DNA of 32,936 bases from Desulfovibrio sp. MES5 (lineage in GTDB: Bacteria; Desulfobacterota; Desulfovibrionia; Desulfovibrionales; Desulfovibrionaceae): assembly GCF_002237645.1 (NCBI RefSeq), contig NZ_MJUZ01000027.1, positions 1 through 32,936 of the forward strand. The letters are read 5' to 3'. The notes under the pieces were generated by a model that did not search any database, was not told the DNA's origin, and saw only the letters and a list, made by a program, of their open reading frames with translations. The translations under genes were made by a program, and so were the position numbers. Positions 25,112 to 32,936 of this stretch are shown in pieces (position 1 is the stretch's first letter; every line of letters begins with the position of its first letter).

Positions 25112-25558
25112 AGACACGCCAGTTTTGGCACTTAACAGCGCAAATAAAGGCGCTGCTGTCTTCATCCGTAAGCCCTTCAGGCAACGGCTGAAGCTGCGCT
25201 TATGCCTTCACTGCGAGTGCTTGCTCCCGCAGGCACCAGAACAATTTCAAAGTGAAATTGCTCTAATATGGGTTGATAAAAAACTATATTGTCCGATTCA
25301 TGTATTCTTTGTAATCTGCCACAGAGCATACGTCTTGGTCTGGCAAGCCCGCCAAACTTCCCACCGTTCAGGAGACAAGCCCAAGCCGTAGACGGCGATA
25401 CAATAACGCAAGATATTCCGTTATTCGTTTATTGCGTCGATGGCTTGTCCTTTGCGCAGTACTGAAACAGCATTACGCCGAAGCCCGCACCGAATACCAG
25501 GAACAACAAAACCGGTTACGTAACGCGGCCTTCCGAAAAAAACACCTCAAGAGGGAAG
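25112..25558. other. Intergenic stretch with a second dyad
   Basis: No convincing gene. CAATTTCA-aag-TGAAATTG at 25242-25260 is an 8-bp dyad sharing the ttcaaag/ctttga core of the palindrome at 25080-25111, so both may bind the same protein. Bases 25375-25450 contain further short inverted matches (acaagcc / ggcttgt) that could form an imperfect stem. The ribosome site AAGAGGGAAG of the next gene is at the end. Confidence 0.45.
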
Positions 25559-26704
25559 ATGGGCAAGCAAAATATGCATGAAATGCTTCGGCGTGGTAGA
25601 TCTATTCATTCAGAGCTGCGACTCTTATTTCAACCGGCGGCAACACTGGTTCTTGCCTTTTGCCTTCTGCTTTCCTCCGCCGCAGCCGCCGGGCAGGATG
25701 ATGGCATTTTACTGCCCAGGGGGTACGGCAAATACAGCATCTTCCAGCAAGGCATATTTCGCATAAAATTTATGCGGGAAGGTGAAGACGCCGTGCCGCT
25801 GGAAGACACAAACAATAGCGGTTGCCCCGATTATGTAGAAAACGTGGCAAAGCAGCTTATGGTCGCCTACCATTTGTTTTGCATAGTGGGCGGGTTCCCG
25901 TCGCCGCTGGATTCACCCCGCTATAAAGGGACAAAATATATTGATGTGACCATACGTGGTAACGCGGCCATGCGGGGGCTTAACGGTGTGGCCTATGATG
26001 CAACCAGTCTCAGACCTGACCCGAAAAATGTTGACGCCACGCTGGCGGATCGTGATCTGCCAAGGGTTCCCGTTCTTGTCATAGGCCTCAATAACAAGGT
26101 TGATCCCAAAAGAAACCCGACTCCGGCACACGAATTTTTTCACCAGATACAAAATGGCATGGCCTATTCCAAAAATCCATGGTTCTATGAGGGGATGGCA
26201 GCCTTTTCTGAAGACGCCTTCAGGCTGCGACAAGGCGCATCGGCCTTGGATAACAAGACCCGGCAAGCCACTGCGCAAGAATTCCCCCCGCGTGAAAAGC
26301 GACAAATGGGCGAACCCACAGCCGACAGCGCCCGAAGTACGCTCAAGGCCATTGTTCATGACCCGCAGTACCGCGCCAGCGTGTTCAAAAGCTCTTACAG
26401 TGCGGCAAAAAGCGTGTGGCGGCCGCTGGGGAACCTTTGCCCCGATGCGGGATTTGTGCTTTCCGAGCGGGATCCCATATTCAGCTATTCATACAGCGAC
26501 GGCACCCCCGTACTGCAAAATGGCAATATGGCGGGCTTTAACCTGATGCGACGCACCCTTGAAAAACTTGGAAAATTTGAAACCATACCTTTTTTACGCT
26601 TTAATTACCAGAAATGGACAGAGGTAAATCAGCGCCGTCCGGAAAATAACGACGCCATTGTTGAAGCCCTTGTGAACGCCGCTGCGGAATTATGCCCGCA
26701 ATGA
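25559..26704 (+). CDS. Secreted putative metalloprotease, MXAN_6640-like
   Basis: 381 residues. A long N-terminal signal peptide (hydrophobic LVLAFCLLLSSAAAA, cleavage near residue 45) directs export. The mature part has DTNNSGCPDYVENVA near 83-97, a D-x-N-x-x-G-x-PDYVE motif typical of the MXAN_6640 family. It also has a zincin motif HEFFHQ with His191, Glu192 and His195, and Glu211 in WFYEGMAAFSEDA as probable third zinc ligand. These support a zinc peptidase acting in the periplasm or outside. The DUF-like C-terminal part is helical. It begins 545 bp after the RTX surface protein and could process it. Start is the first ATG after GAGGGAAG; ATGs at codons 6 and 9 are possible. Confidence 0.75.
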   Translation: MGKQNMHEMLRRGRSIHSELRLLFQPAATLVLAFCLLLSSAAAAGQDDGILLPRGYGKYSIFQQGIFRIKFMREGEDAVPLEDTNNSGCPDYVENVAKQLMVAYHLFCIVGGFPSPLDSPRYKGTKYIDVTIRGNAAMRGLNGVAYDATSLRPDPKNVDATLADRDLPRVPVLVIGLNNKVDPKRNPTPAHEFFHQIQNGMAYSKNPWFYEGMAAFSEDAFRLRQGASALDNKTRQATAQEFPPREKRQMGEPTADSARSTLKAIVHDPQYRASVFKSSYSAAKSVWRPLGNLCPDAGFVLSERDPIFSYSYSDGTPVLQNGNMAGFNLMRRTLEKLGKFETIPFLRFNYQKWTEVNQRRPENNDAIVEALVNAAAELCPQ

Positions 26705-26913
26705 CAGGCAAACTGTATGCCTGTCCATCCACGCTGTTGTTCCTGTTGACGCTTGTACTCGTGGGCTTTGCCTTTTCTCTCTGTTCACCCGGAGAAAAAA
26801 ACTGTTATCATGGCGTGCATGGCGGCGAACAGATGGTTTTTGCATACTCGAATGCGGCATCTTCCATTTGCACCGCACAATCTCAGACCCCCCAGAAGTT
26901 TTTACAACAGTGA
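26701..26913 (+). CDS. Possible small membrane peptide
   Basis: The ATG overlaps the TGA of the protease gene as ATGA, the arrangement of coupled genes. The 70-residue product begins MTGKLYACPSTLLFLLTLVLVGFAF (quoted in part), a single membrane segment or signal peptide, then a Cys-containing polar tail ending FLQQ. No family is recognised. It has no ribosome site of its own. It ends 23 bp before the next gene start. Confidence 0.35.
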   Translation: MTGKLYACPSTLLFLLTLVLVGFAFSLCSPGEKNCYHGVHGGEQMVFAYSNAASSICTAQSQTPQKFLQQ

Positions 26914-26936
26914 CGCCATATCCAGGGAGTAAGCTC

Positions 26937-29936
26937 ATGCCCCCCATATCAGCCTTGCCTCAACTGCCCGCCCCCTTCGCCTACCCCCCGGAGGGAGCCG
27001 ACCAGAGCGCCATGCATGTACTGCCTGACTCGCTGGCTCACTGGAGCAGGGATGAACTTGTCGCCGCCACAGGCGGGCAATGGATTGTACGGCCGCCTTC
27101 CTGCTGGCATGCCAACGGCGTGGCCATCACCCCCAACCGCGTAAGGCCGGGCGTGCTCTTGTGCCACGCGCCGGGCTGGTTTCCACTGCCGGTTTTGCGG
27201 TCGCTAACCAGAGTGGCCGCAGGCATCATCTGCCAGGACGGCAGCAACCTTGGGCATCTGGGGCTGCCCATTCTGGAAGTCGCCGATATGGGCAACGCGC
27301 TGGCCGATCTTGCACGGCATGCGCGCAACCACTTTAGCGGAAAGGTCATTGCCCTCACCGGTTCTGTTGGTAAAACCGGCACGAGTTACCTGCTGGGCAA
27401 GGTACTGTCCGGCTTCGGCCAGGCGGAACACACCCTCGCGTCGGGCAACAGCCCGCGCGCCAATGCCTGCCTGCTTGCTTCCATCTCGCGGGATATTCCC
27501 TTCTGGATTGCGGAAGTGGCCCTGAACGATCCGGCGAGAATTTCATCTTTCACGCGGCCGCACATTGCCATTGTGCTGGCGATCAGCGCGGCGCACCTGG
27601 TATACTGGAAAGACACCCACCAGGTGGCCTTGCGCAAAAGCGCCATTTTTTCAGGCATGGACGCTGGCGGGCATGCTATCCTTAATCGTGACATGCTGGA
27701 ATATGAAACGGTTGCGGCCGAAGCCGAAAAAAAAGGCTTGAATATCGTAGCGTATGGAAAGCACGCCAGCGCCCGTTTTCGTCTTTTGGAATACGCCGAA
27801 GGCAAGGCCACAGTCAGTATTGACGGCGCGACGCACCGCTTTGCCTGCGCATTGCCCCCGCACCTGCAAACCAACATGCTGGCGATTCTGGCGACGGTGC
27901 AAACCCTCGGCTATCCTGTCGAGCAATGTTTCGCAGCACTGGAAGATCCCGATCTGCTACCCGGTCGCGGAAGGCGGCATCGCATTTTTGTGGAAAACAA
28001 ACATATCACGGTTATTGACGACTCGTACAATGCCAACCCCGACTCCATGCGCGCAGCCCTGCAGGGGCTTTGTTTCGCCGCCGCCAGCCCTGGTTCCAGG
28101 GTGGCCATTCTCGGCGACATTGCCGAACTGGGCAACAGCGAGGTGGAAAAGCATCTTGAGCTCACACTGCCCATAAAAGAGGCCGCGCCCGACCGCCTTC
28201 TGCTCTGCGGGCCACTCATGCGCCACGTATGGAACACGCTTGCTGGCGGCATAAAGGGCAAATGGTTCGCCACTCCGGAAGAACTGCGGGCGGAACTGAC
28301 AACGTGGCTGCAAGACGGTGATACCGTCATGTTCAAGAGCTCCGGGCACAAGCTGACCAGTACCGTGATGCACCTGTTAAGTCAGCACCGCCTTTTTGAT
28401 TCCGCAAAGCAGGATCCGCATGCCTCGACAGCGGCTGTCGCCATTGGCGGCAACATCAATCTGGGGCGCAGAATGCACATTGAATGCGGCAACAATGGAT
28501 ATGCCCGCGCCCTTGGAGCCGTCAGCGCTCTGCACAAGGCGGATGCGGCCCTGGCCACGCTTAACTGCGTGGCGGCCATGCAGGGACAGCCCAAGGTAGA
28601 CAAGGGGGTCGTCGCCCCCACATATTTCAGGGCACGGCCTGAACAGCTGGAAATTTTGCGTCAGGCCGGGATCCGCATGGTGGCCACAGCCAATTATCAT
28701 AGCGGCGACTATGGCCGGGAAGCCCTGTGCGAACAGTTACGGCATCTGGACGCCATGGGTATCCAGCACGCGGGCAGCGGGGCCAGTGTGCGGGAAGCCG
28801 GCAGCCCCGCATACGTTCAGGTACGCCACTACACCATGGCTGTTTTTTCCGTGGACAGCACCATGCCGGTTTTTGCGGCCGACCCGCAAACGGCGGGCAA
28901 CTGGCATCTGCCCCTGTGCAACCCGGACCTGTGGTATAAAGAAACCTGCCCGCGAATCGCCCAAGCCAGAAAAACCGCCCACACGGTGATTTTTGTCATA
29001 CACGGCAATATCAACACCCAGAGCGGCCCCGGCAAAATACACAGGGGCATAGCGCACGCGGTCATAAATGCCGGAGCCGACGCCGTCTTTTTCGCTTCTC
29101 CGCAAACCTGCCCCGCTCTTGAAACGTATAATGAGCGCCCCATAATTTACGGCGCGGGCGATCTGCTTACCGATGTTCTGCAAGAGCGGTTTAGCGACTG
29201 CGGGCTGTTTACCCTTACCCTTTCGCCAGAGGGGATAAGCAAGGTGCGCTTTCTTCCCCTGCTGTCGGGTGGCGGACGCACGGTTCCCGCCGAAGGCGAA
29301 GACGCTGCCAGAGGGGTGGCCTTTTTTGCCGAACGGAGCCGTCAGCTTGGAACAGAGGTCATACAACACAGTGACACCGCAGGCGTAGACCTATGGCCGC
29401 AACGCCGCAGCGCCCTGCCCCTGAACGCCGCAACCTTCACGTCAGCAGGCCCGGCACCGGCACCATCGCCTGAAAATCGCCCACGACCGGAATGGATCAT
29501 GCGCGAAATTGACCTGCCGGCCCACCTCTCGCTTACCCCGCCGCTCCCCCTCGGGCCGCTGATGCTACGCGGCTGCTGGGTACCGTCGTCAAGCAGACAG
29601 ATGCGACAGCGGCAAATACTCTGGCTTGAAACATACTGGAGTATCAGGGAAAAAATCGATGACAACCTCCTGCTGGACATTACGGTCGGTCCACGGGAAG
29701 GAAACCCCACACCGCGTTTTGGCGAGGGCATGCGGCATGACCCGTGCGACTGGATGTGGCCTACCAACAGATGGGAACCGGGAATCGTCTACAAGGATGT
29801 TTTTGGTCTGCTGCCACCGGCGCCCGCCCTGCTTCACAATGCGGAATTGGCCATCCGCGTGCGCGTGCTGCGCCAGGGGAAGGTGCTGGGTACGCGTGTG
29901 CTGCCCTTGCACATCTCCCTGACGCTCGACTCCTGA
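26937..29936 (+). CDS. MurF-like ligase fused to a CapA-like domain and a beta-sandwich
   Basis: 999 residues; the ATG has CAGGGAG seven bases upstream. Residues about 60-490 are a Mur ligase of MurF type: P-loop TGSVGKTGTSY, IAEVALNDP, DDSYNANPDSMRAAL and VAILGDIAELG are all present. Residues about 495-800 follow the CapA/PgsA layout (GGNINLGRR, TANYHSGDYGREAL, VIFVIHGN, HAVINAGADAVFFA, RPIIYGAGDLL). Several metal-site residues differ: GDxMLGR reads GNINLGR, NNH reads NYH, and the HPH pair reads SPQT. The last 140 residues look like a beta-sandwich with TNRWEPGIVYKD. MurF joins an amino acid or dipeptide to a peptide with ATP, and CapA serves in poly-gamma-glutamate capsule formation. A role in making or attaching a surface amino-acid polymer is inference. 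Confidence 0.85.
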   Translation: MPPISALPQLPAPFAYPPEGADQSAMHVLPDSLAHWSRDELVAATGGQWIVRPPSCWHANGVAITPNRVRPGVLLCHAPGWFPLPVLRSLTRVAAGIICQDGSNLGHLGLPILEVADMGNALADLARHARNHFSGKVIALTGSVGKTGTSYLLGKVLSGFGQAEHTLASGNSPRANACLLASISRDIPFWIAEVALNDPARISSFTRPHIAIVLAISAAHLVYWKDTHQVALRKSAIFSGMDAGGHAILNRDMLEYETVAAEAEKKGLNIVAYGKHASARFRLLEYAEGKATVSIDGATHRFACALPPHLQTNMLAILATVQTLGYPVEQCFAALEDPDLLPGRGRRHRIFVENKHITVIDDSYNANPDSMRAALQGLCFAAASPGSRVAILGDIAELGNSEVEKHLELTLPIKEAAPDRLLLCGPLMRHVWNTLAGGIKGKWFATPEELRAELTTWLQDGDTVMFKSSGHKLTSTVMHLLSQHRLFDSAKQDPHASTAAVAIGGNINLGRRMHIECGNNGYARALGAVSALHKADAALATLNCVAAMQGQPKVDKGVVAPTYFRARPEQLEILRQAGIRMVATANYHSGDYGREALCEQLRHLDAMGIQHAGSGASVREAGSPAYVQVRHYTMAVFSVDSTMPVFAADPQTAGNWHLPLCNPDLWYKETCPRIAQARKTAHTVIFVIHGNINTQSGPGKIHRGIAHAVINAGADAVFFASPQTCPALETYNERPIIYGAGDLLTDVLQERFSDCGLFTLTLSPEGISKVRFLPLLSGGGRTVPAEGEDAARGVAFFAERSRQLGTEVIQHSDTAGVDLWPQRRSALPLNAATFTSAGPAPAPSPENRPRPEWIMREIDLPAHLSLTPPLPLGPLMLRGCWVPSSSRQMRQRQILWLETYWSIREKIDDNLLLDITVGPREGNPTPRFGEGMRHDPCDWMWPTNRWEPGIVYKDVFGLLPPAPALLHNAELAIRVRVLRQGKVLGTRVLPLHISLTLDS

Positions 29937-30083
29937 ACAATGAGCCCTGGCCGTATTGAGAGATCCCTCCTTTTTGCGGCGAGGCTTCAAATCCGTGGCG
30001 CCGACGTATCGGCGCGGGCGCATCATGTCATGGCTACAGGCGGCACGGTGCGCCGGGATCCCACGGTATCCGTGTTTTTTCTG

Positions 30084-30143
30084 AATGCCGCAAACGGGGC
30101 GGAAGACCTGATATCCAGAATCTTCCGCCCCGTTTGCGGCATT
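30084..30143. terminator. Long hairpin between convergent genes
   Basis: A perfect 23-bp stem (starting aatgccgcaaacggggcgg) with a 14-base loop lies midway between the converging stops. Neither side has a good T run: plus reads ttcataat, minus reads cagaaaaaac. It probably ends both messages and blocks antisense reading. Confidence 0.7.
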
Positions 30144-30200
30144 TCATAATATCCTCTCCTCAGACTCCACAAATGGATGGGGACGGCCTCACCCTGTGGT

Positions 30201-31955
30201 CTACGTTCCCTCGTCTTTTCTGAAACGCGTGCCCATGGAGCGGGCGTCTTCAGGCGCGGCCCACAAGGGCTCGCCAGCATCAAGCATTTCTCCATACGCG
30301 GCGAGGCCGGACAGATAGTGCTGCGTGTCGTCAATGCGGGTACGGAACGCGTGATGCCGGATAAAAAAGGCCCCCGTAATGCGGTCGGGATTTTTATAGA
30401 ACATGGCCAGTTCCGGCCAGAAAAAGCCGTTGAGCAGATAGTGCGCGCGGTAGTGCAGCGCACGGCGAAACTTGTCCATATCCATCAGGTCGACAAGGTG
30501 GTCTTGGCGCATCCGCTGCGCTTTTGTAAGCATTTTTTGCGCAGCCATCATAAGTTCAAGCAGCGTGGGGTAGGTTGTTTCACGCTGTAAAATAAAATCA
30601 AGATATTGCAAACAGTTATTGATACCAAACGAAAAATATCGCTCATCGGGAATAAAAGCATACATTTCGTTGGCTGCATAGCTGAGCCAGTGGTCGTGGG
30701 CCTGGGCATGCTTTCTGCTGCTCAAAAAATAGTCAAAGGCCTTGCGGGCAATGCTCAGCCAACGTGGATTGTTATCCTGGGCATAAAGCCGTAGAAGGCC
30801 GAAAACAGCCTCACCGTCATAATAGATGATACGAAATTCGTTTTTTACCGCCAGGGTTTCGCTGTCGAGAACATGTGTAAAAACGCCGGATTCGGCATTC
30901 TGTAAAAAGGCTATTCCCTCGGCAAGCAGCTCCATAAGTTCACAAAATTCTTGCGAACCAGTCAATTCACGATGCTTGGCATAGGCAAGCAGTACGGCCC
31001 CGTTGGCCCCAAGCTTGATTTCTCCGGTAGTCGCGTCCACCAAAAAAGCCACGCGTCGCCCCGGTTCCGGCTCGTATTCCCTTATCTGGCTTGCAGCCAG
31101 ATATTTCAGACTGCGCATTGCAGGCTCCAGCAAGGATCTGTCACCGGTGAAGTTGACCACATCCAGAAGCGAATAAACGGAACTGGCGTGGCGCAAACTG
31201 TTGTATGACGCTATCTCCCTGTCGAAACAGGGGAAATATCCATACACGAATTTTCCGTCGGGTAAAATCTGACGGCAAAGCCACTGGCTGCCCATGCCCA
31301 CGACCTGTCTGAGAAATTCGGGAGTCAGCCGGGGGATTTTCCTGTGCCCGGTGTACAGGCCGCTGCTCAGGGAATCCGCGACATGCGGCAATGGCCCCGG
31401 CAGAGGAACAAGAGTGCCATCCGGCCCGCAGTACGCTCCGCCCGTGCTGACAAGCCATACCGGCGTATGGGGAGAGCTGGGCGGAACAACGGTGGCCGCA
31501 AAGCGCGCGGCAGCGTAGCGCGCGAAGTTGCCGGGGTTGAACCGGCCAACAAACACGTCCGCCCCGCCGTAAAAAATAGCATTGGCATGACATTCCATTT
31601 CGGTCAGCAAATGGGTCAGTTTGGCGTCAAAGGCAAGCCCAAAACGGAAGTAGGTGCGCTTGACAGCAGCCAGACGTTTCTGAAACTCATCCCAGGTTAC
31701 GCTGGCGCTTGATTCCACCCAATCCACACGCAAATGCCGCCCTATAAGCTTGTCCCGCTCCATACGGTTCTGGATGCGGATAAGACCAAGCCGCCAGGCC
31801 TCGTCAAAAGTCGGCGCCGAAACATGCCGCACAGTTGCGCGTGCCGTGCCGTCCGAAACGGAAAAAACCAGCGTGCACCCCGGTTCACCCGAAAAAACCG
31901 GGCAGCGCGAGCCCGCGTACTCTTTCAAAAGGGCAAACCGCTCTTTTACAGTCAT
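30201..31955 (-). CDS. Unrecognised protein with a toroid-like (alpha/alpha) C-terminal half
   Basis: 584 residues, soluble, no signal peptide, with GGGGGA eight bases before the ATG. The N-terminal 190 residues form a mixed alpha/beta region I do not recognise. From about 210 on, aromatic-rich helices repeat: MGSQWLCRQILPDGKFVYGYF, SVYSLLDVVNFTGDRSLLEPAMRSLKYLA, FRIIYYDGEAVFGLLRLYA, WLSYAANEMYAF (all quoted in part). The spacing and the Y-YDGEAVFGL motif resemble (alpha/alpha)6 toroids, such as unsaturated-glycan hydrolases, N-acylglucosamine epimerases or lanthipeptide-type cyclases. No catalytic residue set can be named. It converges on the MurF-CapA gene and may act on the same polymer, which is a guess from position. 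Confidence 0.6.
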   Translation of the reverse strand: MTVKERFALLKEYAGSRCPVFSGEPGCTLVFSVSDGTARATVRHVSAPTFDEAWRLGLIRIQNRMERDKLIGRHLRVDWVESSASVTWDEFQKRLAAVKRTYFRFGLAFDAKLTHLLTEMECHANAIFYGGADVFVGRFNPGNFARYAAARFAATVVPPSSPHTPVWLVSTGGAYCGPDGTLVPLPGPLPHVADSLSSGLYTGHRKIPRLTPEFLRQVVGMGSQWLCRQILPDGKFVYGYFPCFDREIASYNSLRHASSVYSLLDVVNFTGDRSLLEPAMRSLKYLAASQIREYEPEPGRRVAFLVDATTGEIKLGANGAVLLAYAKHRELTGSQEFCELMELLAEGIAFLQNAESGVFTHVLDSETLAVKNEFRIIYYDGEAVFGLLRLYAQDNNPRWLSIARKAFDYFLSSRKHAQAHDHWLSYAANEMYAFIPDERYFSFGINNCLQYLDFILQRETTYPTLLELMMAAQKMLTKAQRMRQDHLVDLMDMDKFRRALHYRAHYLLNGFFWPELAMFYKNPDRITGAFFIRHHAFRTRIDDTQHYLSGLAAYGEMLDAGEPLWAAPEDARSMGTRFRKDEGT

Positions 31956-32270
31956 AATCGTTTCCCCCGGCCGGTATATCCTTCTTCTTTAGAAAGAGCA
32001 GGCTTTACAACTCGCTCACATTCATAATGCATCCGCCGTCTCCCCGCGAATCCTGGCCTATTCACTTTCAGTGAATCGAGATTTCCGCACGGCCTCCTTC
32101 TTGATGCCAGTTTGCCAGCAATCTCGATCATTCGCAGAGCCTACTCTAGGGGATGGTTACAGTCTTGTCCATTTTTCTGAAAGCAGCGGTAAGCAAGGCA
32201 TCATGATCGACAGAAATCCTGAAGATTTTGCACAACAAAAGCACGCTGTGGTATATCCAATGCGATGGTT
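31956..32270. other. Upstream region of the toroid-like gene
   Basis: No supported gene. It contains the dyad at 32060-32076. A minus-strand frame through 31970-32130 (MIEIAGKLASRRR...) is uninterrupted but unrecognised and has no ribosome site. Confidence 0.4.
32060..32076. promoter_or_regulatory. Operator-like dyad ATTCACT-ttc-AGTGAAT
   Basis: A perfect 7-bp inverted repeat with a three-base centre lies 105-121 bp upstream of the toroid-like gene start and about 195 bp past the small cysteine protein. It has the size of a site for a dimeric repressor or activator. No partner is known. Confidence 0.45.
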
Positions 32271-32576
32271 TCATTTGTCTTCAAGCAGTTGTTCAACGGG
32301 GATCATGCGGTCGCAGACGAGGCTTTCCGGCAAGTATACCATACTACATTGTGGACACCGGGGCACCTCGGCGGAAAATGTGTGCCTGAGAGAGCTGAAA
32401 TTGGTTTTTACTTGCTGAAGCAGCACGTTGCAGACGTGGCATATGAGATTGTCAGACAGGTCTGCTTTTCCGTAGACAAGGTTCTGGAAAATATCCGGGG
32501 CGTGAACTCTGCGGTTACAGCCTTTTCGGCGTTGGGGGGGCACCAGCTCTGTCTTTCCCTCATGCGGCATGGGCAA
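32271..32576 (-). CDS. Small double-CXXC redox/zinc protein (start uncertain)
   Basis: The conserved part is the last 58 residues: ICHVCNVLLQQVKTNFSSLRHTF, then CPQCSMVYLPESLVCDRM, then VEQLLEDK (quoted in part). This pattern of C-x2-C, 30 residues, CPxCG-VY-PE and a final VE-LEDK fits the small redox-type family found in Desulfovibrio and other anaerobes (I think the DVU_1557 or DUF7479 group, from memory). Here the usual Gly after the second CXXC is Ser. No ATG or GTG lies close before the ICHVC motif, and the long upstream extension looks non-coding, so the 5' end may be damaged. Its usual partner genes are not nearby. Confidence 0.5.
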   Translation of the reverse strand: MPMPHEGKTELVPPQRRKGCNRRVHAPDIFQNLVYGKADLSDNLICHVCNVLLQQVKTNFSSLRHTFSAEVPRCPQCSMVYLPESLVCDRMIPVEQLLEDK

Positions 32577-32809
32577 AAGGTGCCGCAGGCCTTTGACATC
32601 AATGCTTCTGAAGGAACGGGAGAAAAAGAAAAAGCAGCGCCAAAACAGGGGGTTAAATGTCCCTTTTTAGGATGGAATACAGCCTTTTGTTCTGCGGTTT
32701 TTTTGCCCTGTCTTTAGCAGGTAATATCCCAGCACCTTACAGCGGAATTCTGGCGGTTAAATCGGGACAACAAAAGAGCGTGACCGCTGTGCCATGCTCC
32801 CCTATTTTT

Positions 32810-32936
32810 TAGGTTGTGTCTACACGAGTTTTTGGTTATAAGAGAGCACCATATGCGGAGGGTGCTTTCATGAAAAACGTACAGCGGCGACACGACTTAT
32901 CCGATGAAGCTTGGGCTCTCCTGGAACCCCACCTGC
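32810..32936 (+). mobile_element. Left end of an IS5-type insertion sequence, cut by the window edge
   Basis: The putative terminal sequence aggttgtgtctacacgag begins about 60 bp before the transposase ATG, the spacing seen in IS5-family elements. The other end is outside the window, so the terminal repeats and target duplication cannot be compared and the boundary is approximate. Confidence 0.6.
32870..32936 (+). CDS. IS5-family transposase, first 22 codons only
   Basis: MKNVQRRHDLSDEAWALLEPHL is the typical beginning of IS5-group transposases (RR-x-DLSD-x-WA-LEPHLP), with GCGGAGGGTG before the ATG. The gene runs out of the window. Nothing can be said about whether it is intact. Confidence 0.8.
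   Translation, partial: MKNVQRRHDLSDEAWALLEPHL

Noticed and set aside
25086..25391. 101-codon frame after the surface-protein gene
   Set aside because: It starts inside the 32-bp palindrome, has no ribosome site, and resembles no family.
32265..32717. Plus-strand frame of 150 codons
   Set aside because: It is antisense to the double-CXXC core, which has far clearer family features.

Overview
The window looks like chromosome of a sulfate-reducing deltaproteobacterium of the Desulfovibrio group. The reasons are a close relative of the small Desulfovibrio FMN-binding protein (18715-19086), sigma-54/NtrC-type control, a large Cache-type chemoreceptor, and a GC-rich core interrupted by AT-richer, IS-damaged stretches. 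This assignment rests on protein resemblance read by eye, not on a search.

Layout. (1) 1-2207: two terminators and a chemoreceptor on the minus strand. (2) 2208-3775: about 1.5 kb without a convincing gene, holding a diverged direct repeat and hairpins. (3) 3776-7567: a probable minus-strand operon, in transcription order a DUF1786-type ASKHA-like protein, a phenylacetate-CoA-ligase-type adenylating enzyme, a DUF456 membrane protein and the tRNA methyltransferase TrmJ. (4) 7687-8419: tRNA-Leu(GAG) followed by a broken tyrosine-recombinase gene, the usual scar of an integrated element. (5) 8517-17483: a coherent signalling and transport locus. A histidine kinase and an NtrC-type regulator run leftward. 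Rightward run a Usp-like protein, a TauE/SafE permease, an Alph_Pro_TM (TIGR02186) protein, a PEP-synthase-like phosphotransferase with an unfamiliar C-terminus, a stand-alone receiver and a DUF599 membrane protein. A clean sigma-54 promoter and two enhancer-like dyads 42 bp apart lie between the two arms. (6) 17484-21805: AT-rich debris with tRNA-3'-end-like fragments, one small unknown gene, the FMN-binding protein and fragments of at least two IS3-type transposases. (7) 21806-25014: two tandem genes sharing an N-terminal domain. The second is a type-I-secreted, RTX-like surface protein with a run of 60 Asp-Ala dipeptides. (8) 25559-31955: a secreted HExxH putative protease, a small membrane peptide, a MurF-CapA fusion protein and a convergent toroid-like protein. 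(9) 31956-32936: a small double-CXXC protein and the left end of an IS5-type element cut by the window edge.

How the parts may work together. The best candidate for an undescribed system is region 5. The sequence supports a model in which the kinase and NtrC-type regulator activate the operon from the sigma-54 promoter, so that a sulfite/organosulfonate-type exporter, its membrane partner, a phosphohistidine phosphotransferase with unknown acceptor and a receiver are made together. The second candidate is the MurF-CapA-beta-sandwich fusion, which combines peptide ligation with a CapA fold that has lost metal ligands. It resembles machinery for a cell-surface amino-acid polymer. The surface protein and the adjacent secreted protease form a third possible unit.
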